Origin: Aedes albopictus
Taxonomy: Eukaryota > Arthropoda > Insecta > Diptera > Culicidae
Length of the DNA stretch: 64,000 nucleotides
Direction: 5' to 3'
Assembly (NCBI RefSeq): GCF_035046485.1
Contig: NC_085138.1
Coordinates: forward strand, 9,707,823-9,771,822
Shown here: positions 32,922-43,934 of the stretch, piece by piece
How positions within the stretch are numbered: the first letter of the stretch is position 1
Layout: each line of letters opens with the position of its first letter
Program-made: the position numbers and the translations under genes
The notes under the pieces: model-generated
Seen by the model: only the letters and a program-made list of their open reading frames with translations
Databases searched by the model: none
Told to the model about the DNA's origin: nothing

Positions 32922-34077
32922 GTAAGGTATGCACACAGCAAAATCTAGCCACCGCATTTTGGATAGAAATTTCTCTATTTTCAACGAATCGTGGCAATCT
33001 CTGGCGCAAATGAAAGCTTATTGTGTAAGGAATCGAAAAATATTTACTTCGGGATATATTTTGACGTTGTGTTTAAAATAGAGTCAAGGGAACAAGAAGT
33101 CCTCGAAAAGTTTTTGCACAAACGTGCTGAAAATCTGACAATGTACATTAAAGCGACCGTCCCCGCAGACCTAAGTTAGCTTTCAAGTATTCGGTGCTAT
33201 ACATCATTACAACCTGGAAAGGTTGCAGATCAACTTAAGGACAAGGTATTTGGAGTACATAGCTCAAAATTTCTAGAGCACCGTTTTTTAGAACCGTTGA
33301 ACGGATTTGGATAAAAATGCATCACGCTAATTGTTCAGTGGTTGTCAACGGCGTGATGCATTTTAATCTAAATCCGTTCAACATTTCTTAAAAACGGTGC
33401 TCTAGAAATTTTGAGCAATGTACTCCAAATACCTTGTCCTTAAGAGCAAGAAAAAATCGAAGTTTGGCAAGAAATACATAGTTTGGTCAACAATATGAAT
33501 TTGTGGTTTGAAAAACCGAACTTTTAGAAATATATGTACAGCAAATCATCTTTTTCACTACGGGAAATGTCGGGAAAAATGGCTGGCACCCCTTATTCAA
33601 AAGCTTAGATATTGTGTATTGATTTGAATTGATTTTTGTCCCCTGTTTTTGGCGGAGAATGCTTGCGTTTGTATGCAGAAAACTATGTAGAAATTGTACT
33701 GCATTTTTCCAAAAAACGTAAAATCTCATACACTTCAAAACTCAACCCAATTGAAAAATATTGAGTAACCGTGAATTGGAACCTTCAAAAAATGTCAAAA
33801 ACGACAGCTTTCATCGAAAAATAAGATTGATTTTGACACAAAGGTGGTAAAAATTTCTTGGCATGCGGTCGAAGGTACTGTGCAAAACTTTACGGAAGGA
33901 CTCAAGCTCAAAACTCGAGATGACGGATATAACAAGTCAAATCAGCAATGTCTTGATGTTGATTTAAAGTAAATTAATGCTTTTTTACGATGAATTGCTT
34001 TTGGTTTGGAAACAAGTTGGAATGAATTATTACTGCTTGATTTTCTTTGGCCAGATTTTGCTGTGCGCATACCTTAC
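32922..34077. mobile_element. 951-bp inverted-end element, copy 1, with nested MITE
   Basis: The ends GTAAGGTATGCACACAGCAA and the complement of TTGCTGTGCGCATACCTTAC form about 30-bp inverted repeats. The second copy at 57906-58856 is about 98-99% identical. Removing the nested MITE plus one TTAA leaves exactly 951 bp, the length of copy 2. It carries short frames (62 codons plus, 83 codons minus) conserved between copies, probably because the copies are young. No target duplication could be fixed. Confidence 0.8.
33239..33439. mobile_element. TTAA-target MITE, 201 bp
   Basis: The ends GGACAAGGTATTTGGAGTAC and its complement pair, and almost the whole element is one palindrome around a loop near 33339. 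TTAA is present on both sides (33235-33238 and 33440-33443). The sister copy of the host element has a single TTAA at this point (58217-58220), which is the empty site. TTAA is the target of piggyBac and some Kolobok elements. Confidence 0.92.
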
Positions 34078-34540
34078 ACATCAAAACTCCTTTCGCTACT
34101 AATTGTTGGCAGTGATGCCAATGCAGCTCATGATGGTGCAGCTCAGACAGTAACTCGAAAAACTCCAGAGGTTTTTCTGGGAAATCTCTATGAGAAACTC
34201 CTAGGACTTCCTTCTTGTATTCCACTAAAATTCTTTCTGGTTTACCGCCAGAAATTTGACGGTATTCCTCCAGAAGTTCCTGCGAGAAATCTGTTTGGGA
34301 TTCTAGGAGGTATGTAAACAGTATTTCTTTTGGAATTCCTCCTGGAATACCTGAAGCAGTGTCATCCGCTATTCATCTTTGAATTTCTTCCGAGCTTGGT
34401 CCAATAATTATACCACCTTCTTCTTCCCTCTCTAAGATTCCTTGTGGGATACTCTCGGGTATTCCTTCCAAGATTAATCAAGGAGTTCCTCCCAGGGATT
34501 CCACTAGGAGTTTCTTTCGAGACTCCCCCAGGCATTCCTT
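34078..34540. repeat. Degenerate GGAATTCCTCC array, left part
   Basis: Array words start near 34160 and run up to the target site of the 3.6-kb foldback element. The same array continues at 38147. No gene. Confidence 0.6.
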
Positions 34541-37500
34541 GGTTGTATACCATTTCGCGGATTTTTTTTTCGCGGTGTAACATTTCGCGGAATGCATCAT
34601 TTCGCCGAATACCATTTCGCGGAACTACTTTTCGCGGAATGTACTGTTTCGCGGAATTTAATACTATACAAATAATAATGGAATAACACATTATTTTCTC
34701 TGCTAAACTTTACAAGCCTTATCACCGATTCATGCGCAATCATAAACACCTCAGCTCTACGATTGTACTATTAATTGATGTTAAATCTGTCACTTTTCTG
34801 AACAAAACTTTACCTTCTTTGATTCGTAGGCTGTTCTTGAGAGTTCTGAACGTCAGGCCGAATGTCTTTAGGTCGAATGGAAATGAGGCCAAACCCAAGT
34901 AGCACCTGCAACTAAAATGGAAATGATCATCGTTGCAAACATGTTGCAACTGAGTTTTCATGAAACAAACAAAATTAAAACCTATTAAAATCCTGTTGTT
35001 AATGCCAAACTGAGGTGTAACAGTTTTATAACAACTAGCAAAATGAAAACAAACATCACCATTAGTCGAAACTTGCGAAACCAATTTGTGACTGATGTAT
35101 AATCTGATTGTTTCAACGAATCTTAGTTACAACCGTTTACAAACCAAATCAACCAAAACATTGATTCTGGTTGTTATAAACATGTTGCACCTGGAACTTA
35201 TTTAGAACATAACGAACAATATGACAGGAGAGATAGAAGTTCCAAAATGTGTGGCAAAATGTTTTTCAGTTCACAAAAAATATAAAATGCACTATAAAAA
35301 ACCAAAATGTTTTAAAAATAACGAAATCATGTACAAATAAAATATAACCTTTTCTTCATATATTTATCGACATATTCCAAATTTTATAAAATTAAAGTGG
35401 TAAAATAGAAAAAAAATCTGATTTGAAGTATAATATTGACCCAATGAAAAAAAAATCTGCTTCATTTTCGCAGTACTGAATGACTGGTACTTAGCACTCA
35501 CTGGGAAGATTTTAATATATGGGGTTTTGAAAAATCTAACGTAACCTACAAAAATATTAGGAGTTTCCCACGAAAAAATTTACAATGGGTTTACATTTTT
35601 TACAAAAAAACGTGAAATTTTCGGTACGTAAAAAATGGACAGCCTCTTGCCGACGTAAATGGGAAGTGTCTGTGTGTCTAAGTCCCCAAGTGTCTTCTTT
35701 TTTGGTTATTTATGTCCTACACGGAAAATTCAAACTTCCTTATTTTGGGTCGATTTTACCCTAAAATGAGTTTATCAAATTGATTAGTTACCCAAAATTA
35801 GGTTGTTTTTCCTCTCTCTCCCCCACAGATGTTGTCGTAAATAAACAGAGATGCGTCTATCCAAAGGGGGTCCTTGAGGCCAATAAGCCAATTTTGGGTA
35901 AATGTAGATTTCCCCAAATTTAGGTTGAATGAAGGGGGCCTTGGGTTGAACTTACCTACTCTTGAGTATATTTTTAGTTGGAGGTAAAGGCAATTTACCT
36001 TGCGTGTGTTTAATCGATTCACTCAAATGTTGACTTATTGGGCCGAACTATAGGATTGCGTCAAAAGAATACAATTTTTGGTAGTTTGGCGGTTCTGTGT
36101 ACCACGTTAATACGGATTCCCATAGACATGATTCAGCAAATAGTATCTTTCTAAATTCTAAAATTAATTTTCAACATTTTATGGGTGCATTAAATAAACT
36201 GCTGAAATGCACTCCGTCAAAGCAATATGGCGAGTTAATTTTTACCACAAATGCCTAAATTTTCACTCGCAAAATGATAGGTAGACTGAGGCGCGTTGAG
36301 AATACGGAGCTAAAATGCGTAACTTACCGATAAATCTGGAACGGCACACAAATTGACGTTCTCGGTCAGCCTTATTGGCTGTATATTTATGCACACAATT
36401 TATTAATCACATGAACGAAACTGTTGATGCATAATAACTGGCAGTGACGAATGTGGTGACTAGCTGACTAGTTGTCGAATCGGTCACCATATTTTAAGTC
36501 GACTATAAGTTGTATCTTGGTTATAATTCGATTGCGTATTAAAACCGTTTGTCTCACGAATGGATGTTTTATATTGGCTCCACCTCTTGCGCTTTTTTGG
36601 TTGCAATTTAGTCGTTAATAAGATGATTGGTTCAAATGGCATAACTTTCAATGTAGTTGCATATAAATTACAGGAACTTATTAATGTCCAAGTGTGTTGC
36701 TTGGGAATAGACATTAGGCAAAATCAGAGATTTTGATTTCCTTAAAATAAGTCTATTCTTCCCAATAACATTGTTGTTTGGAGACTGAATTGTTAAAATG
36801 TTCATCATTTACCTTCTTTTCTTCAAAGGCTGTTCATGTGGTGTGTAGTTTTTAATGATCAAATTGATAACTCTATAGGAGATTTGACCTTCTTTTGATA
36901 ATAGGCTGTTCTTTCAAGCTTACTGTTAAAAATATTGACTAGAGACCAAACTGAAACTGCTAACTTATCTGAGATTTTTCATTCTGTCAAAAATGGGCTG
37001 TTCTTTAGAGTAACACTGTTGGTGAGGTTTTTGGTGGCCAGGCTGCCGACGTTAGAGGTTTATCCTTCTTTGAAACAAGGGCTGTTCATTCAAGTTGCAC
37101 TGGAGTTATCTATTGGCAGTCTTATTGCTAACTTTGAGGGAGATATGTTCTTTTGATCTTTCTTTTATCTTATTGATCTAACATCTATTCAGCCCAATGA
37201 TTGTTTGGCCCAACGTCCATTCAGTGTACCGTCTACCCCCGTTGGCTTGAACGACACCTCATGCAAACCAACGGGGTTTATTTTTGATTTGAACTTCTAG
37301 TAACCCTGTGGGCATCGAAAAACACATTGATAGTAACCCTTTTTGCTGTTTTGTTTTGATTCTGCGTTCCGTTTCACCCCGTTTTATGTGCAGAATGACG
37401 TTTGAACCATTTTTAGTTTGAATGATATGCAGATTAGCGGGGGTCAAATTAAAAAGTGTTCAGATTAGATGGGGTCAAACCAACGGGGGTAGACGGTAAT

Positions 37501-38137
37501 CTCTTTCGGCCTAATGACCCATAATCATAATTCAGGAACTGAATCTGCTTATCAGCTTCCACACTTTCATCTTTATCGATTGAAAGCATTGTAATTATGT
37601 AAAATGATGCTATTTGTATACAGTGCGACCGCGTAGCCCTTAAGCCAAGTAACATTCCTTAGTGATAACTTTACCAGATTTCTCTTCTATTTTTATTTTT
37701 TGTATGTTCTAACTCACTCAAACTGTTGTAATAGATATTAGAAAAAATCTCCTTTTTTGTATAATAAGTTTTGCCATCTTTCAAACAAACACTGTTTTTA
37801 ACAGATATCACAGAATTTCCCTTCTTTCATACATAGGCTGTTCTTTCAAAGTATACTGCTACAAAAATGAATTTTTGATATGAAGTATTCCATTTTTCAT
37901 GTGCTGATTTGAATTTTGAATCACATCATGATGTTGTCTCTCGATAAGTTAAATTGTTTGCTCTTATTAACGATTTTCCGCGAAACGATACATTCTGCCA
38001 AATGGTTTCGGCGAAACGGTGCATTCCGCGAAATGGTTCATTCCGCCAAATGTCATTCCGCGAAATGTCATTCCGCGAAATGTTACACCGCAAAAAGGAA
38101 TTCCGCGAAATGGTTTTCGGCGAAATGTTATACAATC
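34541..38137. mobile_element. Foldback-like element C (CGCGAAATG array ends), 3.6 kb
   Basis: Flanked by GCATTCCTT at 34532-34540 and 38138-38146, a perfect 9-bp duplication. The ends read GGTTGTATACCATTTCGCGG and, inverted, GATTGTATAACATTTCGCCG. Terminal arrays (34541-34661 and about 37976-38137) have 15-bp units such as CATTCCGCGAAATGT in opposite orientation. The interior holds at least five modules of the CCTTCTTT...GGCTGTTC type (near 34792, 36812, 36888, 37064 and 37820). It also contains remains of a second GGCCGAATG-type foldback pair (34847-34893 and 37203-37522) and a TA MITE. No transposase frame is visible. Confidence 0.8.
37229..37496. mobile_element. TA-target MITE with CCGTCTACCCCCGTTGG ends
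   Basis: 268 bp with inverted ends CCGTCTACCCCCGTTGG. TA is on both sides (37227-37228 and 37497-37498), as for Tc1/mariner-type elements. It interrupts a GGCCNAATG foldback arm (left piece ending CCATTCAGTG, right piece starting TCTTTCGGCCTAATG). Non-coding. Confidence 0.8.
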
Positions 38138-38146
38138 GCATTCCTT

Positions 38147-39190
38147 CCATGATTCCTACCTACAGAAACTCCACACATGATTCCTCAAGAAATTCCTCCA
38201 TGAGTTCCTTGCGAGATTCAACTCAAAACTCCTTCAGGGGTGCCTACCAAAACTCCCAGATTCCTCCAGAAGTACCTACTGGGATTTCTCCATGAGCTCC
38301 TTTCGAGATTCATGCAGGGGTTCTATCCGGGATTCCTTCAGAAGTGCCTCCCATGATTCCTCCAGGGATCCCCTCTGGGATTTCTCAAGGAGTTCCTTCT
38401 GGAATCCCAGAAATTCCTTCAACGATTTTATTAGGAGTTCCTTCCGGGAGTTTTTTCTGAGATTTGTTCAGGAGTTCCTTCCGAGATCCTTCCGGGAGTC
38501 TCTTCCGGAATTCCTCCGGAATTCCTCCAGAACTTCCTTCCGAGATTCCTCCTGAAATTCCTACTGAGAATTATCCTTGAGTTACTTCCGGAAGTGCCCC
38601 ACGAGTTCCTTTCGAGATTCATCTAAGAGTTCTTCTGGGATTCCTCCAGAAGTTCCTTCCAGATATTCCTTCAAGACAGCTTCTCAAACATAGTTTTGCG
38701 ACCTCCCAACCGCATGCGAGCACGCTTCGTTTGTTCTCCGGAATGCGAGATAATGTCAAACTAAGGGGTCACGAGTCTCAAGCTTGGGAACCGATGCTTC
38801 AGGAGTTTCTTTCAAGGCTCCCCTCTATTATTCCTTGAAGAATTTTTCACACGATTTCTCCAAGAAGGTCCTTCCGAGATTTCTGCAGAAGTTTTTTTTG
38901 AGACTTCTCCCGGAGTACCTTCCGAGATTCATCCAAGAATTCCTTCTAGGTTTCTTCAAGAAACTCCTTCCGAAATTCATCAAGGAGTTCCTTCCGGAAT
39001 CCCTCCAGGAGATTTTTTCTAGGATTCCAGCAAAAGTTCCTCTCGTAATTCTTCAGGAATTCTTCTAAAAAAAATCCAGGAATTCCTCTACAAATTTCTC
39101 CCTGACTTCCTCTAGGAACTTCTCCAGGAAATTCTCTACGAATTCCTCCAACAGATCTTTCGGCGATTCCTCCAAAAAGTGATCAAAGAA
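38147..39190. repeat. Degenerate GGAATTCCTCC array, right part
   Basis: Continues the array broken at 34540. Words such as GAGTTCCTTCCGAGATTCCT recur every 12 or 24 bases. Frames are Ser-, Phe- and Arg-rich repeat translations. Confidence 0.65.
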
Positions 39191-40030
39191 TGCTATGTAT
39201 TTTATTACGAAAAAAACAATGAAGCACTACAAATGCATATTAAAATATCACATATTGGATTTTCGATCTTGTACAAACTCAAACAAAAAACTCCAAATCG
39301 ATCAGAAAAATTCCATCATTGGATTATCGATCTAGGATTACCTAAATAAACTAAACACAAAAGAAATGAAATCTTGCTTCACAACGTAGTTGTGCAGAAC
39401 AGGCAAGCTTTCTATTACCATCAGCCGTCACGATCGCGACGCAAAGTTCTCTATAACTAAACATTAACCTAGCCTTATACTACTGCTGTACATATTTATA
39501 CTATTTACAATGCCCGCTTGGGATTTGTGGTTGGGCGTCATCTTACGAAAAAACAATGAAGCACTACAAATGCATATTAGAAAGATGACATCTATAGTGG
39601 AGCACTACAAATGCGTAACAAAATTACGACATCACAAAAGGACAGACACAACACAGAACATGTATTTTGCCCTGTTATCCTAGTGGGCAACAGTTTCCGA
39701 TGACAGGATGAAGAGGTTTCATTAACGTTGTTGGTCCATCAGTCAATCCTGTAATCGTATTTTCTCTGGCAGGTGGCCTTTTGTTCGCAGCATTAGTTGC
39801 TTTCATAGCATGAGTTTTGTCTAGGAATTCCTAATCCTAAGGGGGCATGCTGAATCTACACTTTGATGTCTCTATTAGGGAAGTCTTCTAGTTAATTTCA
39901 GAGCACGAAATGACCTGAATGTAGGCCATCAATAAGAGACAGATGATATCTTAAAATGCCCTATTACTCCAGAGCACTATAAATGTGCATTTCTCTTAGG
40001 GAAATATTAACAGGTTGAAATAGAACACGA
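39191..40030. other. Non-array insert with repeated GAAGCACTACAAATGCATAT
   Basis: The array stops at a TCCAAAAAGTGATCAAAGAA motif and resumes at 40030 onward with a similar motif. Between them a 36-bp sequence beginning ACGAAAAA is repeated near 39211 and 39545, and GCACTACAAATGC appears again near 39602. It is probably an inserted dispersed repeat. No frame of interest. Confidence 0.4.
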
Positions 40031-42355
40031 AACACAAAAACTTCTCTATGAATTTCTCCAAAAGTTGTTTCCGAGATTCCTTCAGGAGTTCCTTCCGGGA
40101 TTCCTCCAAAAGGTGATCGAAGAATTCCAAGAAATTCTTCAGGAATTTCTCCATGAATTTGTCCAGGAGATGGTTCCGAGATTCCTCCAGGAGTTCCTTC
40201 CGGGATTCCTCCAAGAATTCCTTCCAGGATTTCCTCCAGGAAATTATCTACGAATATCTCTAGGAGTACCTTCTGTGATTCCTCCAAAAGGTTATCAAGG
40301 AATTCTTTGAATTTCACCAGGAGTTGCTTTCGAGATTCCTTCAGGAGTTCTTTCCGGGATTTCTCCAGGAACTCCCCTTGGAATTTCTCCAAGGAATTCT
40401 CCTCAAGGAATTTCTCTTGGAATTTCTAAAGGATTTTTTCTGCAATTTTTTCAGGAGTCCCTCTTGAAATTTCTCCAGGAATTCCTTCCAGGATTCCTCT
40501 AAGAGTTGCTTCCAGGAATTTCTTTCAGGAATTTCTCCAGGAATTCCTCTTGGGATTTCTCCAGGAGTTTCTTTCAGGAATTTCTCCTGGACTTCCTCAA
40601 GGAATTTCTCCAGGAAATTCTCTACGAATTCCTCCAGCAAATTCTCAACGAATTCCTCCAGGAGTTCCTTCTGCAATTCCTCCAAAAAGTTATCAAAGAA
40701 TTTCTCCAGGAATTTTTCTAGGAATTTATCCGGGAATTTCTCCAGGAGTTTCTCCAGGAATTTCTTTAGGAATTTCTCCAGGAATTGGTCTGAAAATTTC
40801 TCCACGAGTTCCTTCTGGGCTTCCTCCAAAAGTTCCTCTAGGGATTGCTCCAGGAATTCCTTTAGAAATTCCTCCAAGAGATGCTTCCGAGATTCCTCCA
40901 GAAGTTTCTACCGGGATTCCTACAAATGTTCCTCTAGGAATTCCTCCAGAAATTCCTCTAGAAATTTCTTTAAAAATTTCTCTTGGAATTTACCCAAAAA
41001 TTCCTCCAGGAGTTCCTCCAAGAATTCCTCTAGGAATTTCTCCAGAATTTCCTCTAGAAATTTTTCCAAGAATTATTCTAAAAGCTAAGAGATGAACCAG
41101 CCTGGGACTAAAAATCTCTATAATAAAATAATAATAATAACTCTGGAAATTTCTCCAAGAATTCCTCTAGAAGTTCTTCCAGTATTTCCTTTAGAAATAC
41201 CTCCAGGAATTCTTTTATGAATTTCTCCAGGAATTTCTCTAAATTTCTCCTGGAGTTGCTTCCGAGATTCCTCCAGGAGTTCCTTCCGAGATTCCTCCAG
41301 GAGTTCCTTCCAGGAATTCCTCTAGGAATTTCTCCGGGAGTTTCTCCAGCGATTCCTCCAGGAATTCCTCCAGAAATTTCTCAAGAAATTGCTCAAGAAA
41401 TTCCTCTAGAATTTCCTCCAGGAACTCCACTACAATTTTTTCCTGGAATTTCTCTTAGAATTCTTCCAAGCATTTCTCTAAGAATTTCCCCGGGAATTTA
41501 TCTAGGAATTCCTCAGGGAATTCAACTAAAAAATCCTTCAGGAATTTCTCAAGAAATTCCTCTTGGAATTTCTCCAAGCATTTCTCTAAGAATTTCTCCG
41601 GGAATTCCTCTAGGAATTTCTCTAGTAATTCCTTAGGGAATTCCTCTAGGAATTCCACAAAGAATTCCTCTAGGAATTCCACAGGGAATTCCTCTAGGAA
41701 TTCCACAGGGAATTCATCTAAAAATTCCTTCAGGAATTTATCTAGAAGTTCCACTAGAATTTCCTCCAGGAATAACTCGAGAAATTCCTCAAGTAAGTCC
41801 TCTAGAAATTTCTCCTGGAATTCCTCTAGAAATCCCTCAAGAAATTCGTCTAGAAAATCCTTATGGAATTCCTCTATGAATTTTTCAAGGACTTTTTTCA
41901 GGAATTTCTCCAGGAATTCCTTTTGGAATTTCTCCAAGCATTTCTCTAAGAATTTCTCCGGAAATTCCTCCAGGAATTTCTCCAGGAATTCCTCTTTGAA
42001 TTTCTCCAGGAATTCCTCTAGGAATTCCATTCAGGAATTCGTCTAGGAGTTCCTTCAGGAATTTGTCCGGGAATTCCTCCGGGAATTTCACTCGTGATTC
42101 CTCTAAAAATACCTTCCAATATTCCTCCAGAAGTCTCTTTCTTGATTCCGACAGAAACTTTTCCGGGATTTCATCAGGAATTCCTTTCGGGACTCCTCTA
42201 CGAATTTCTTTCGGGTATTCCCCAGAAATTCTTGAAAAAACTTCGGAAGATATGTTTCAAGTAATCTTAGAAGGAGCTTCGGAGAGTATCCTGGAGAGAA
42301 ATTTATGCCAAAAGCACTTTTCAGAGAAATCCGGTAATGAATTTCTACAGGAATA
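40031..42355. repeat. Long degenerate array with strict 12-bp period
   Basis: The unit is AATTCCTCCAGG and variants, often dimerised to 24 bp; 41640-41715 shows near-clean 24-mers. The period equals four codons, so both strands stay open for 140-190 codons, giving coiled-coil-like peptides (EFLEKFLEEFLE on the minus strand; GISPGIPLEIPP on the plus). They shift frame and lack starts in a consistent place, so none is annotated as a gene. A short retroelement tail is inserted at 41090. Confidence 0.8.
41090..41142 (+). mobile_element. Retroelement 3' tail, about 50 bp
   Basis: AGAGATGAACCAGCCTGGGA, then AATCTCTATAATAAA and (ATA)n, sits inside the array, which continues on both sides. It resembles the tail at 8327-8366. 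A strongly 5'-truncated SINE or LINE insertion. Confidence 0.55.
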
Positions 42356-43195
42356 GCGGAAAGAATTTTAGGAGAAATTCTTGAAGGAGCTCTTGAAGGA
42401 ATCCCGCAAAGAATATTTGGAAGAATCCCAGCAGAATTTACTGAAGGAATCCCGGAAAAAAAAATCAGGAAATCCCGGACGAATCCCGAAAGAAATTCCT
42501 GAAGGAATCATGGAAGGAATTCCTGAAGGAATCACGGAAGGAATTCCTGAAGGAATCTCGGAAGGAAATCCTGAGGAAATTCCGGATGTTATTCCTGAAG
42601 GAATCCCGGAAGGAATTTCTGAAAGAATCCTGGAATGAATTCTTGAAGATATTCCGGAATGAATACCAGGAGGAATCCCGTAATTAATCCCGGAAGGAAT
42701 CCTGGAAGGAATTTCTGAAGCAATCCTGAAAGAAAAAAATCCGGAATTCCCGGACGAATCCCGAAAAGAATACCTGAAGGAATCCCGGAAGGGGTTCCTG
42801 GAGGAATCCCGGAAGAAAGTTCTGGAGGAATCCCGGAAGAAAGTTCTGGAGGAATCCCGGAATGAATTCCTCGATAAATCGCTGGTGCAATCCCGGAAGG
42901 AATTCCTGTAGAAATCCCGGAATGAATTCCTCGATAAATCTCTGGTGCAATCCCGGAAGGAATTCCTGGAGAAGTTATTGAGGAATCTCGTGAGGTATTT
43001 CTTGAGGAATCTTTGTATGAATTTTTGGAGGAATCTTGGTAGGAATTACTGGAGGAACTCGTGGATGAATCCCGGGAAGAATTCCTGGAAGAGCTTCCCG
43101 GTATAAATTCGTGAAGGAAATGTCTTGGAAGAATTATCTGGAGGATTTTTTTCATGAAACCCGTAAAGATGTTTTTGTTTTTCACTGGAGAATCC
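42356..43195. repeat. Same array family in inverted orientation
   Basis: From about 42360 the words change to GAAGGAATCCCGGAAGGAAT, the complement-type orientation of the array at 40031-42355 and with a G/C-richer core (CCCGGA). The switch makes a head-to-head junction. Frames of up to 198 codons on the minus strand are repeat translations. Confidence 0.7.
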
Positions 43196-43501
43196 CGGAT
43201 TTTTTTTTTTTAATTTTTCCTAAAGAATACTTTGGTACTATGACGTTTGAAGTACTTTCTGGATGAAATATATGCGTAGAAATCCTGTAAGATTGATTAT
43301 ACAGAATTTTACCAAAAACTTCGATCATCCAACTGGCGTAAACATATTGCAGTAATCATGAAATACAGCAAAAAGAAGAAGCCATGTTTTTGGTTCGTTT
43401 TGCCGTTCTTGCCGTTCTGCATTTTTCTAGATTTTTGGAAAGAAAAGTGCGTTTTAGTACACTTCCATTGTCACCGTTGTGCACTCATTATGAGCAACTG
43501 C

Positions 43502-43925
43502 GGTGTCCGACCATTTGGCCGAATGCCATTTGGCCGAAAGGGTCGTTTGGCCGAATGCCGTTTGGCCGAATTATTATCAAAAGGATTTGGAGGCGTGGGC
43601 AAAATTCTAGCTGCCAATATGATTATCAGAAATATTTCCTTCTTTCAGTCATAGGCTATTCTTTCAAGTTTTACCATCAAGAGATTAGTTGGCGTTGAAA
43701 CTGGGAATATTTTTGTCAGAGATTTTTCCTTCTTTGAATCAAAGGCTGTTCTTTCGAACTATAATGATACAGGCAACAGCGGTAAGAGCACTTAAGTTCA
43801 TCATCCTTTTTCGGCCAAACGGCATTCGGCCAAACGGCGTTCGGCCAAATGACATTTTCGGCCAAATGGCGTTCGGCCAAATGACATTTTCGGCCAAATG
43901 GCGTTCGGCCAAATGACCCGGAACC
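43502..43925. mobile_element. Foldback-like element B (TTTGGCCGAA array ends)
   Basis: 424 bp flanked by AGCAACTGC at 43493-43501 and 43926-43934, a perfect 9-bp duplication. The ends read GGTGTCCGACCATTTGGCC and, inverted, GGTTCCGGGTCATTTGGCC. Terminal units of 15-17 bp (TTCGGCCAAATGGCG and similar) are inverted between left and right. The interior has two modules CCTTCTTTNNNNNCATAGGCTATTCTTTC-like at 43638 and 43728, again 90 bp apart. Non-coding. Confidence 0.85.
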
Positions 43926-43934
43926 AGCAACTGC

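Noticed and set aside
32991..33179. 62-codon frame conserved in two copies (also 57975-58163)
   Set aside because: The copies are about 98-99% identical overall, so frame conservation is expected without selection. No transposase motif.
40341..43185. Frames of 140-198 codons resembling coiled-coil proteins
   Set aside because: They follow a 12-bp DNA repeat on both strands, with no consistent start, no splice context and no family match.
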